Shown piece after piece: positions 1-6,062 of a DNA stretch of 6,436 nucleotides (position 1 is the first letter of the stretch; every line of letters begins with the position of its first letter). The stretch spans positions 1 through 6,436 of the forward strand of contig JANYBU010000159.1 in assembly GCA_025360665.1 (NCBI GenBank). The letters are read 5' to 3'. A program made the position numbers and the translations under genes. A model generated the notes under the pieces. That model had not been told where the DNA came from, did not search any database, and saw nothing but the letters and a program-made list of their open reading frames with translations. The DNA is from Nitrospira sp. Lineage in GTDB: Bacteria > Nitrospirota > Nitrospiria > Nitrospirales > Nitrospiraceae.

Positions 1-414
1 ACGATTCAGATAGCGTTCCGGAGCGAGACCGACTTGTCTCAGCGCCGGTTCTGGATCGCAATCCGGTTTGCCCAGGGTCAGGTACTCGCGAACCGTGACG
101 CCTTCGAACCGGGCCGGTTCCTGCCACGCGAGGGTCAGTCCCAACCTGGCCCGTTCATGCATCTTGAGGGAGAGAAGGTCTGTGCCATTGAACAGAACGG
201 TTCCCGCACTCGGCACATAGCCCTCGCAGCCCATCAACAAGTAAGCCAGCGTGGTCTTGCCGGATCCATTGGCACCGAGGAGGGCGTGAATCTCCTGCGA
301 TTCGACCGCCAGATCGAGCCGGTCGAGAATCGTGTGCTGGTCCACCTCGAAGGTGAGATTGTGAATGTCTAACAGGGAGAGGCCATCGTCGCGCACCACG
401 GCACCCGCTTCCAT
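1..414 (-). CDS. SufC-like ABC ATPase, 3' end outside window
   Basis: This is the N-terminal 138 residues of an ABC-type ATPase; the frame is open to the left window edge, so the signature motif, Walker B and H-loop lie outside. The Walker A motif GANGSGKT is at residues 47-54, and the Q-loop glutamine is Q98 in AWQEPARFEGV. The text around it (residues 65-105, GYVPSAGTVLFNG, DLLSL, ERARLGL, then the Q-loop followed by an E-G-V turn) follows the SufC layout closely. SufC is the cytosolic ATPase that drives the SufBD scaffold in iron-sulfur cluster assembly. No membrane segment is visible, as expected for SufC. The gene begins 4 bases after the deacylase stop, implying co-transcription and perhaps translational coupling, since the ATG at 414 has no clear Shine-Dalgarno. 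An in-frame GTG just upstream (415-417) or GTG codons about 6 residues inside are alternative starts. The ABC ATPase call is very safe. The Suf role is inference, because no SufB or SufD is visible. Confidence 0.85.
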   Translation of the reverse strand, partial: MEAGAVVRDDGLSLLDIHNLTFEVDQHTILDRLDLAVESQEIHALLGANGSGKTTLAYLLMGCEGYVPSAGTVLFNGTDLLSLKMHERARLGLTLAWQEPARFEGVTVREYLTLGKPDCDPEPALRQVGLAPERYLNR

Positions 415-418
415 CACG

Positions 419-904
419 CTAGGACGAAATTTTTGACGGATCGTGATGAAACGCCGCGACCTTCGGACGGACCAACGAGGCAAAGTCCTTGTACCGGAGC
501 TTGATCGCGCCAACATAGGTGCCGGCCTCAAAGACGATGGACTCGTCTTCCGTCAGCAGTTGATCGACATACACTTCCACGCCGTAGAGGTTGCCGAACG
601 GCGGCATCGTTCCCACTTGGCAATCGGGGAACAGATTTGCGATTTCCGCTTCCGTCGCCAATCGCACATCGCGGGCTTCAAGTACATCCCGCAATCGTGT
701 CAGGTCCACTCGCCAGGTTGACGGGAGTACGGTCATCACAAAGTACGCATCAGCCTTCACCATCACGACTTTGGCGACGAGTTTGCCTGGCACATCGAGT
801 GTCTGCGCCACGTCGTGGGCGGTATAGACCGTCGGGTGGTGTACCACTTCATAGGGAATCTTGTTTGTGTCGAGATAACTCTGGAGTCGTTTCAGGACCG
901 GCAT
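419..904 (-). CDS. YbaK/EbsC-type aminoacyl-tRNA deacylase
   Basis: A 161-residue protein covering a single YbaK/aminoacyl-tRNA-editing domain. Members hydrolyse mischarged tRNA in trans, for example Cys-tRNA(Pro) or Ala-tRNA(Pro), and act in the cytosol. Visible hallmarks are an N-terminal helix followed by YEVVHHPTVYTAHDVA (residues 18-33), the lysine-containing strand LVAKVVMVKADAYFVM (42-57, K45 in the position of the conserved catalytic-site lysine), GTMPPFGNLYGVEVYVD (98-114), and FEAGTYVGAIKL (125-136) followed by the DFASLVRP tail. Length is normal for a free-standing domain. The start at 904 is chosen because GGGAGG lies 5 bases upstream. A longer frame reaching 1075 would add 57 residues unlike the family and has no comparable ribosome site. 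The histidine often found in the AGxH region is a tyrosine here (Y130). Substrate cannot be decided from sequence. The SufC-like ATPase gene follows immediately downstream. Confidence 0.9.
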   Translation of the reverse strand: MPVLKRLQSYLDTNKIPYEVVHHPTVYTAHDVAQTLDVPGKLVAKVVMVKADAYFVMTVLPSTWRVDLTRLRDVLEARDVRLATEAEIANLFPDCQVGTMPPFGNLYGVEVYVDQLLTEDESIVFEAGTYVGAIKLRYKDFASLVRPKVAAFHHDPSKISS

Positions 905-909
905 GGCAA

Positions 910-915
910 CCTCCC
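910..915 (-). promoter_or_regulatory. Ribosome binding site of the deacylase gene
   Basis: On the minus strand this reads GGGAGG, five bases before the ATG at 904. It is the only good Shine-Dalgarno in the region and it fixes the start of the deacylase against the longer alternative beginning at 1075. Confidence 0.8.
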
Positions 916-935
916 TCGTTCGACTGAGATAGATG

Positions 936-961
936 TGTATATGGTTCGTACGAAGAATCAA
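936..961 (-). promoter_or_regulatory. Possible deacylase promoter region with palindrome
   Basis: On the minus strand a TTGATT hexamer (956-961) and TATACA (936-941) resemble -35 and -10 elements, but their 14-base spacing is short for a standard sigma-70 promoter, so the assignment is weak. Between them lies the perfect 10-base palindrome TTCGTACGAA (945-954), about 40 bases ahead of the start codon, a position where a repressor operator would block transcription. The palindrome is seen directly; its role is inferred. Confidence 0.25.
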
Positions 962-1254
962 ATGAGCAAGGGGAATGCCATGCGTGATCGGTGCAGATGC
1001 TAGCGCAAATTCGAGAAGAACAGAGGGGTTAGCATGAACGCTGGTGCAGTATCGACAAGCGCCGGCTTGATTCACGTGGCATTATGGGGCAACGGCGCTG
1101 TGCCCTCTGCCCTGAAATGCCACGAAACAGGCGGAAGCGCTATTCACCGTTTATCACTTCACTTAAAAGGCTTAGAAAGAGAAAAGGATTCGTGGCGCTC
1201 GGCGGCGACGCGTGGCGCAACGGCTTCACATCCTCGGCATTTGGCTGCGAGAGT

Positions 1255-4200
1255 TCAGTGCGGAAGATCGCTCTTTGGTTTGTCGGTTCTGTCTGGTCCG
1301 ATCCAGAACAGTCGCAGTTTGTGGGTGCCGTCGGGCATGGCATCCATGCCGATCAGCCCACCAAAGAGCGCCCACGACGTGCCCAAGCCTTCCACGTATT
1401 CCCGCCTCCATCCGGGAATAATCGGATTGATCTCCACAAGAGTTTTCGTCGGAGACACGGCTCGCATGTACATGGCGATGGGAGGATGACCGAGGACCCA
1501 ATACTCCCACTCGTCGGCCTTCGGGCTTCGGTACTCAAACAGCCAGAAAAGAAAGCTGGTTTCCGTCGTTCTGCCCTGAGCCGTTTTATGATCGAAGAGC
1601 GGCCATAAGAACCAGAACTCCGACTCGTCCTTGATCCGGTCGCTCGTGTAGCGGAAGAACGGGAAGAGCCGGTTCTCCATCGCCGTTGGGCTCGTGCGCC
1701 CATAGTACAAGGAGAACGGGGGAATACTTAGCACACCAGTCCGGCTCTCCTGTGTCGCTTCCTCATATTGATAGCTCCAAGCCGGGAAGACGCGGGCGGT
1801 CATGCCGGCAGGAGATTGCCGTTGATAGTACAGAGAGAAGGGGCCGGCACCCAAGACGCCCATTGTGCGTTCCTTGGTCTGGCGATGTTCAGATGTGCTC
1901 CACAAGGGGACGATGATGTTCGTCGAATCTGTCGGCGAGTCTGCATGCCACCACAAGGGAAACAAATGGTCGGTGGTACTGTCGGAAGTCTCCTCATGGG
2001 AGAACAAGGACAGCCGTCGAATCCCAATAAATGAGAGCCCCCAGTTACTGCATTCTCCGTGATAGTCCCAGAGGGGTGAGAAGTGGTTCTGAACACTCGT
2101 TGGACTCTTGCTGATCTGTACCAGGCTCAGCGGCTCCACTCCCAAGGCCGAGACGCTCCACGCCTGCCCGTCGGAATCCTGTCGCACGCTTCCCAATGGA
2201 AAGAAGGTGTCTCGTGTCTGGGCCGGATCCGAATGATGCCAGTAGAGCCAGAGCGCGTTCCACGTCGTGGCGTCTTGTGTATGGCCGTACGAGTAGTGGT
2301 AGTAGTGATAAAGGGGGAAGAAGCGATGCGTGCTCAGCGATGGCGTCTGCTCCCAGTTGAAGAGCGTCAACGCCGGCAAGTCGCCGATCCGTGGGAGTCC
2401 GACTAATGACACACGGCTGCTATTGGCTCCGCTGTCCTGTTCGACATCCGTCAGCGGAAGGAAGATATCCCGCACATGTGACTCCGTCTGTCGATGCCAC
2501 CACAGGAAGAGCGCATCCCAGTCGCGGGTCTTCGCCTCGTCGTCACGTCGATAGCGGTAGATCGGAAAGAACCGGTGTGCTGCCACGGAGGGCGTGTCCT
2601 CCCTTTCAAAGAGAGACAGAGTCGGGAGCATCCCGATTTTGGGCCATCCGATCAGCGACAGGCGACTGGCGCTGCCCTTCCGATCATAGTCGTAGAGAGG
2701 GAATAGATAGGAACTGCGCGCATCGGGGGCGGTGCCATGTCTGAACAGGGTAATAGGCTTGAGCCCCACCAGGTTTAACTCCGTTTTGCCCGTTCGGTCA
2801 TCACGCTCATATTCGTGCAGCGGGGGAAACATGTCGAGAAGACGGGTTTCCGATTCCACGTGTCGATAGAGGAGGAGGGCGGACCAATTCATTTCCTTGG
2901 TCTCATCGTTCCGCTCGAACCGATACAACGGGAAGAACCGCGTCAGGAAATAGGTCGGGGAGCTGCCCTGCTCATAGAGTGACCAGGCGAACGCCTGTTC
3001 TCGTGGCGGAAATCCCAGTAGCGACAGTTGTGATGTGTGTTGATCGGAACTCCTGTATCCATACAGCGGGAAAAGACGCTGCGCGAATTGTGCGGGGCCG
3101 TTTTCTTGATAGAACATCGAGAGCGTGGACACCCCAAGCATTGACAATTCCCGCCTCTCTCCATCGCGTATCCAATCATAGAGAGGAGTGAACCGATCAT
3201 GGATCGCGGTGCCTTTCGCGTCATGGCGGTAGAGAGAGAGTGGGCCTGAGATCAATGCCGACAAGTGCCACTCCTCGGCGTTGGGATGATCAAAGGAATA
3301 GATTGGAAAGAAACGGTGCCCGTAGCCGTCCGGAGTTTCCCAATAACGAAAGAACGAGAGAGAGCCGATGCCGAGGACATTGGTGTCATGCGCCCGTGTC
3401 GTGAGATCCACCGTCGTTCGGTACAGCGGAATGAACTGATGCCACGTTCTGTTGGAATCGTGGCCGTACCCAGCCAGGGCGAATTGATCGTAGCCCAGCA
3501 GTGACCAACCGATATGGTCCTGTCCACGATCATTTTCATAGTAGTACAAGGGAAACAGGCGATGAGCGGTGAGGGTGGGTCCTGTCCGCGACTGGAATAG
3601 GACCATGATGTCCAGCTCGCTGAGATCGTCGGTGAGAGCGTGGGAGTAGCGGTAGAGCGGAAACAGCCGGTCTGAGACAGAAGTCGGCGTCGAGACATGC
3701 TCGTACAACGCGAGGGCAGGGAGATGCACTCGCGGAATCGGTGGAAAGCCGATCGCGGACGTGCGCGCCTCCTGGGTGGAGGTATCGGTGAAGGATCCGT
3801 AGAGGGGAAAGAGATAGCTATGGTCGGTCTGAGGCGTCACAGACCGACCATAGAGGGGGAAGAGATGGCGATACCAACTGCCGTCCTGATGACTTTCCCC
3901 GGAGAAATAGATCGGAAAGAGCCTGGTCGCAGAGCCGTTGAGGTCTGCGTTGTAGTGGAAGAGTGGAAAGAGAACGTCCCACTCCTTCAGATCGGTTTGC
4001 TTGTCGTAGGTGGCGATCGCAAGCGGGCCCAGAACAAAATAGCGATGATAGTAGTCGCCGTGCCGATGATGTCCGTAGAGTGGAATCAGATGAGTGTAGC
4101 GCCGGTCTCCCTTCGCATAATCGAAATAAACGGGAATGAGGACGGTATATTGCCGGGTCGGGTCGTCTTCGTGCCAATAGAACGGAAGAATTTGAAAGTA

Positions 4201-4539
4201 GGAGGTATCGCCTTTGAGTTCGGAAATGCCGAGTGGCCAGAGCACGCTGCGCCGGAAATAGTTCTTTGCGGGATCCAGTTCGCGCGAATAGAAGGGAATC
4301 ACGGTGAGCCGCGAATAGGTGCCGCGCTCTTCGGTCGAATAGAGATAGAAAAACGCTTGGGTGGAGGTCGTGTCTCCCTTGGTTTCTTTGCAGTAGAGAA
4401 AGCCCTGACAAAAGCGGGACTCTTCTTCTTCCGCCCAAGCCGAGGCAATCAGATCTGAATCCCACGACAGCAACGTCAGCCCGAGGACCAGCCCCAGCAG
4501 AAGTCTGGCGGACGATGATACTTGAGTTGTGAATGCCAT
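1255..4539 (-). CDS. Giant exported aromatic-rich FPLY-repeat protein
   Basis: A 1094-residue protein of no family I can name. The N terminus is a Sec signal peptide: short polar start, hydrophobic core LLLGLVLGLTLLS, and a likely signal peptidase I site at ASAWA|EEEE (residue 36/37). Two cysteines follow at once (FCQGFLYC), possibly a disulfide. From about residue 60 to 1070 the chain is a continuous series of roughly 50 short units. Each is a beta-strand-like stretch such as RLFPLYRY or SLIGWPKIG, followed by a turn rich in Asp, Gly, Ser, Thr and Asn (for example ERDDRTGKT). R/H-[RLF]-F-P-[LI]-Y strands alternate with L-G-x-P-x-L-S-L-[FY] strands that end in a S/T-P-[ST] turn. Copies in the middle recur every 39-46 residues (residues 408, 448, 487, 533), and an 83-residue supercopy begins at 655 and 738. 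No enzymatic motif or membrane helix is visible after the signal. An outer-membrane beta-barrel, beta-propeller or solenoid is plausible. The ATG at 4539 is preferred; an adjacent TTG at 4542 is possible. No strong Shine-Dalgarno precedes either. Confidence 0.9.
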   Translation of the reverse strand: MAFTTQVSSSARLLLGLVLGLTLLSWDSDLIASAWAEEEESRFCQGFLYCKETKGDTTSTQAFFYLYSTEERGTYSRLTVIPFYSRELDPAKNYFRRSVLWPLGISELKGDTSYFQILPFYWHEDDPTRQYTVLIPVYFDYAKGDRRYTHLIPLYGHHRHGDYYHRYFVLGPLAIATYDKQTDLKEWDVLFPLFHYNADLNGSATRLFPIYFSGESHQDGSWYRHLFPLYGRSVTPQTDHSYLFPLYGSFTDTSTQEARTSAIGFPPIPRVHLPALALYEHVSTPTSVSDRLFPLYRYSHALTDDLSELDIMVLFQSRTGPTLTAHRLFPLYYYENDRGQDHIGWSLLGYDQFALAGYGHDSNRTWHQFIPLYRTTVDLTTRAHDTNVLGIGSLSFFRYWETPDGYGHRFFPIYSFDHPNAEEWHLSALISGPLSLYRHDAKGTAIHDRFTPLYDWIRDGERRELSMLGVSTLSMFYQENGPAQFAQRLFPLYGYRSSDQHTSQLSLLGFPPREQAFAWSLYEQGSSPTYFLTRFFPLYRFERNDETKEMNWSALLLYRHVESETRLLDMFPPLHEYERDDRTGKTELNLVGLKPITLFRHGTAPDARSSYLFPLYDYDRKGSASRLSLIGWPKIGMLPTLSLFEREDTPSVAAHRFFPIYRYRRDDEAKTRDWDALFLWWHRQTESHVRDIFLPLTDVEQDSGANSSRVSLVGLPRIGDLPALTLFNWEQTPSLSTHRFFPLYHYYHYSYGHTQDATTWNALWLYWHHSDPAQTRDTFFPLGSVRQDSDGQAWSVSALGVEPLSLVQISKSPTSVQNHFSPLWDYHGECSNWGLSFIGIRRLSLFSHEETSDSTTDHLFPLWWHADSPTDSTNIIVPLWSTSEHRQTKERTMGVLGAGPFSLYYQRQSPAGMTARVFPAWSYQYEEATQESRTGVLSIPPFSLYYGRTSPTAMENRLFPFFRYTSDRIKDESEFWFLWPLFDHKTAQGRTTETSFLFWLFEYRSPKADEWEYWVLGHPPIAMYMRAVSPTKTLVEINPIIPGWRREYVEGLGTSWALFGGLIGMDAMPDGTHKLRLFWIGPDRTDKPKSDLPH
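2089..2577 (-). repeat. Tandem 80-83-residue supercopies in the giant protein
   Basis: Residues 655-737 and 738-817 are two aligned copies of one long unit. Both begin HRFFP[IL]Y, continue with an Asp-rich turn, then W-[DN]-A-L-[FW]-L-[WY]-W-H, then T-R-D or V-R-D with [IT]-F-[LF]-P-L, an acidic turn containing QDS, and end with the G-x-P/E-x-L-[ST]-L strand and a TPS or SPTS turn. A related copy starts at residue 533. Codons have diverged: the opening HRFFP motif uses largely different synonymous codons in the two copies. The duplication is therefore old and conserved at the protein level, not a recent DNA slippage. Confidence 0.8.
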
Positions 4540-4648
4540 CAAGTAAGGGTCTTTTCTCGTTTGAACAAGCCATGCGGGCTGCCGATTGCCGACAGTTCTG
4601 AAGAATAGTTACGCATTGAGCATGCCAGGTGTCCGCGTTGAGATTGTG

Positions 4649-4688
4649 CTGAAAAGTGAATGGATTCGGTAATCCTGGAGAGTTTCAG
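4649..4688. other. Nested inverted repeat
   Basis: CTGAAA (4649-4654) pairs with TTTCAG (4683-4688), enclosing GGATT (4662-4666) that pairs with AATCC (4671-4675) across a CGGT loop. It lies about 110-150 bases upstream of the giant gene start. It could be an operator or an element of its 5' leader; the interior between the two stems does not pair. Confidence 0.4.
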
Positions 4689-4699
4689 AATTGAGAAAG

Positions 4700-4716
4700 T
4701 GGGGACTGGTTCCCCA
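4700..4716. other. Short GC-rich hairpin
   Basis: TGGGGA (4700-4705) and TCCCCA (4711-4716) form a six-pair stem with a five-base loop. An overlapping alternative, ACTGG with CCAGT, uses the same bases. There is no T run on either side, so it is not an intrinsic terminator. It may be a regulatory dyad or chance. Confidence 0.35.
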
Positions 4717-4798
4717 GTGCTATCTCGTCACAGGAAGCAAGAAGGGGCAGCCGTGTTCTTATGAGACGTTGACTTCTCTCTGCAGAAGTGGCTGTTAG

Positions 4799-4918
4799 CC
4801 GGCATCATTCATGACGGTTCGTCGCGAAATCGCTGAGCCGCGTTGCGAGCCCGCCGGCCGTAGGCCCGTCATAGCAGCGGATCGGCGATTGCAGCAGAAG
4901 CGTTCATGAATGTTGTGG
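4799..4918. repeat. Long imperfect palindrome, MITE-like candidate
   Basis: Arms at 4806-4846 and 4874-4912 pair over almost their whole length: about 32 Watson-Crick pairs and one G-T pair with a few bulges. The outermost nine pairs are perfect (CATTCATGA with TCATGAATG), and a second block, AATCGCTGAGCCGC with GCGGATCGGCGATT, has one wobble and one mismatch. The 27-base loop contains a further GGCC-GTA-GGCC mini-stem. Allowing one gap, weak pairing extends outward to CC/GG at 4799 and 4918, and the segment is then flanked on both sides by the direct repeat GTTAG (4794-4798 and 4919-4923), the look of a target-site duplication. No transposase is encoded. It may be a non-autonomous mobile element or a structured RNA. 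The hairpin is seen; the mobility is inference. Confidence 0.6.
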
Positions 4919-5217
4919 GTTAGGAGAGACAGTGTAAGGAGATGAGTGGGATGCGCAGAAGGACATGGCTGCGGCATTGACTGGCGCGCTGCTCACGATG
5001 TGTGTCTCCTTCGCGATGTCCCGGCTAGCACGAAGGTAATTCCCTCCGCTTGGCAATCAACTCCTGCCCGTTCTTCGCCCCTGTCATCCCCTCTGTCGCA
5101 TTTCACCACGGTCCTCCCTCGGCAACGTAGCAAAAGGCATCTAAATCTTCCTTTCTCTCATGTGAAATCGCGATGTTAGTAAGGGCATGAAGCATGCTGA
5201 TGAAGGAAGGAGGGAAT

Positions 5218-5311
5218 GGGAGCCGCCAGACCATCCTTCTTGCTCGCAGAACGCGCACGATGAAACTGTGCTCGTCCGATGCGCGCAGTGAAGGACAGTC
5301 TGGCTGCTCCC
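5218..5311. repeat. Second long imperfect hairpin
   Basis: The left arm 5218-5258 and right arm 5268-5311 are near reverse complements: about 34 Watson-Crick pairs out of 41 left-arm bases, one G-T wobble, scattered mismatches and a 9-base loop (GATGAAACT). Matching blocks run from the outside inward as GGGAGC/GCTCCC, GCCAGAC/GTCTGGC, TCCTTC/GAAGGA, CGCA/TGCG and GCAC/GTGC. It differs in sequence from the hairpin at 4799-4918 but has the same size and design. No poly-T follows at once, so it is not an ordinary terminator. Candidate roles are a palindromic repeat element, a small structured RNA, or a leader structure of the lipoprotein gene about 200 bases downstream. No clear flanking direct repeat is visible. 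Confidence 0.6.
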
Positions 5312-5390
5312 TCTTAAAGAGAAACGAGCAAGCTTGGAGGGACCATTTTATAGAGGAAAACTGCTTGGTCGACGGTCGCATCGGGCGCAA

Positions 5391-5419
5391 ACAGCACGGG
5401 CTGTCATGAATAGATTCAT
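5391..5419. promoter_or_regulatory. Two adjacent dyads upstream of lipoprotein gene
   Basis: ACAGC-ACGG-GCTGT (5391-5404) is followed after one base by ATGAAT-AG-ATTCAT (5406-5419). Both are perfect inverted repeats, the second with only a two-base spacer, as in binding sites for dimeric regulators. They lie about 90-120 bases ahead of the lipoprotein start. An operator role is inferred from shape and position only. Confidence 0.3.
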
Positions 5420-5509
5420 CCACTGGCACGGCGTGAGTGCAAGACCTGACGGTCATTGCTTGTTTCCCCGGTCGTCTTTCTCCGATGAACCACAGGAGCG
5501 AAGTGCCAT

Positions 5510-6007
5510 ATGAAGCGTGACGTTTCTAGAGGGTCGCCGCGGACCACAGTCATGGCGGGATGGGCGATCTGGGTCATCCTTGCGGTGTTCAGTTCTGGCT
5601 GCATCCCCCTGGTCGTCGGTGCGACGGGGGGAGCCGCCGGCGTTGCCTATGTCAGGGGCAAACTAACGGAGGAGCTCAGTTATGACGTGCCCACTGTCCA
5701 TGGGGCCGCGCTGACCGAGATGAAGGAGTTGGGATTGACGCTGTCGGAGGACCAGGCCGATGCCCTGTCCGCCCATATGAAATCGGAGTTCGCCGATCAC
5801 ACGTCTATCTGGATTTCCCTGGAGTCCATGGGAGAGTCCCGGACCCTGGCGACCATTCGCGTGGGTCACACCAGTGACGAGGTTCGTTCGAGAAAGATTC
5901 TGGAGACGATCAAGCAGTTTCTTCCTCCGGTCAGCGGTGGCAGGCCTGTTGGCGAGAAGGGATCTGCCGATCTTCGGGCTTCTTTTTTCTACCCGACGAT
6001 GATGTAA
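5510..6007 (+). CDS. DUF3568-like lipoprotein
   Basis: A 165-residue exported lipoprotein. The N terminus has basic residues (MKR, later R7 and R11), a hydrophobic core AGWAIWVILAVF (residues 16-27), and a lipobox-like SSGC with Cys31 as the lipidated residue. The -3 position is Ser where Leu is usual, so the lipobox is atypical. After Cys31 come IPLVVGATGGAAGVAYVRG and a roughly 80-residue domain (ALTEMKELGLTLSEDQAD..., then IWISLESMG, TLATIRVG, RSRKILETIKQFL). Together these match the DUF3568 pattern of small periplasm-facing lipoproteins of unknown function. The tail after about residue 138 (PPVSGGRPVGEKG onward) appears specific to this protein. The start at 5510 has AGGAG at 5494-5498, 11 bases away, a little far; Met15 is an alternative start that would leave only a short n-region. 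It is followed after 60 bases by the coiled-coil gene. Residue 31 being Cys after a hydrophobic run makes outer-membrane or inner-membrane anchoring likely. Confidence 0.85.
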   Translation: MKRDVSRGSPRTTVMAGWAIWVILAVFSSGCIPLVVGATGGAAGVAYVRGKLTEELSYDVPTVHGAALTEMKELGLTLSEDQADALSAHMKSEFADHTSIWISLESMGESRTLATIRVGHTSDEVRSRKILETIKQFLPPVSGGRPVGEKGSADLRASFFYPTMM

Positions 6008-6025
6008 TGCCACGCTCGGCAGATC
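5961..6025 (+). other. Inverted repeat across the lipoprotein stop codon
   Basis: GATCTGCCGA (5961-5970) and TCGGCAGATC (6016-6025) are perfect 10-base complements, 45 bases apart, enclosing the end of the lipoprotein gene. The left arm is followed by a small CCGA-TCT-TCGG stem (5967-5977) and a T-rich run (5980-5989). The mRNA could thus fold either into the long-range stem or into a weak terminator-like hairpin. A role in tuning transcription into the coiled-coil gene is conjecture. Confidence 0.4.
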
Positions 6026-6056
6026 GTAGCCGGTTAGTGTTTTCCATTTCACACAG

Positions 6057-6062
6057 AGGAGG
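6057..6062 (+). promoter_or_regulatory. Strong ribosome binding site of the coiled-coil gene
   Basis: AGGAGG lies five bases before the ATG at 6068, an ideal Shine-Dalgarno. It sets the start of the coiled-coil gene and argues against the frame opening at 6007, which has no such site. Confidence 0.85.

Larger units (their letters stand above)
905..1254. other. Intergenic region between two minus-strand genes
   Basis: This 350-base gap separates the end of the giant repeat-protein gene from the deacylase start. Apart from the ribosome site and possible promoter near 910-961, I see no gene supported by a ribosome site or recognisable protein. The part next to the giant gene has pyrimidine-rich runs on the minus strand (about 1165-1190, CCTTTTCTCTTTCT), but they are not preceded by a convincing stem, so no intrinsic terminator is called. 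Whether transcription reads through from the giant gene into the deacylase is open. Confidence 0.5.
4540..5509. other. Long structured divergent intergenic region
   Basis: About 970 bases separate the divergently transcribed giant repeat gene and lipoprotein gene. Promoters for both must lie here or just outside, but I find no convincing -35/-10 pair. Open frames in it (for example minus 5103-5456, plus 5194-5409, minus 4795-4977) give compositionally unstructured proteins and overlap the hairpins, so none is called. What the region does hold is structure: a small nested dyad (4649-4688), a short hairpin (4700-4716), two long imperfect hairpins (4799-4918 and 5218-5311), and two adjacent dyads near 5391-5419. 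No tRNA, rRNA or CRISPR repeat is visible. Confidence 0.6.

Noticed and set aside
905..1075. N-terminal extension of the deacylase by 57 residues
   Set aside because: The extension has no family resemblance and no ribosome site, while GGGAGG sits five bases before the internal ATG at 904.
1191..1218. Direct repeat CGTGGCGC twice, 20 bases apart
   Set aside because: Only 8 bases long in a GC-rich stretch and without a partner structure; chance is sufficient.
1034..1608. Plus-strand open frames of 151 and 174 residues
   Set aside because: Both overlap the 3' end of the giant gene in antisense and their composition is unstructured; no ribosome site or domain supports them.
3697..4458. Plus-strand open frame of 253 residues
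   Set aside because: It lies wholly antisense to the giant repeat gene. Its sequence shows no domain and is rich in the complements of the FPLY repeat codons, so it is a shadow of the repeats.
4794..4923. Integron attC site
   Set aside because: The length and imperfect pairing recall attC, but the two GTTAG copies are in the same orientation rather than inverted, and neither fits the GTTRRRY core. No integrase or cassette is present.
4965..5039. 24-residue hydrophobic small frame (MAAALTGALLTMCVSF...)
   Set aside because: It could be a tiny membrane peptide, but the AGAAGG before it is only two bases from the ATG and there is no evidence of conservation. Kept as a curiosity only.
5194..5409. 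71-residue plus-strand frame with AAGGG eight bases upstream
   Set aside because: The ribosome site is modest and the protein has no recognisable pattern. The frame contains the whole 5218-5311 hairpin, whose structure better explains the sequence.
5103..5456. 117-residue minus-strand frame
   Set aside because: Unbalanced composition, no ribosome site and overlap with the hairpin and dyads; probably a chance frame.
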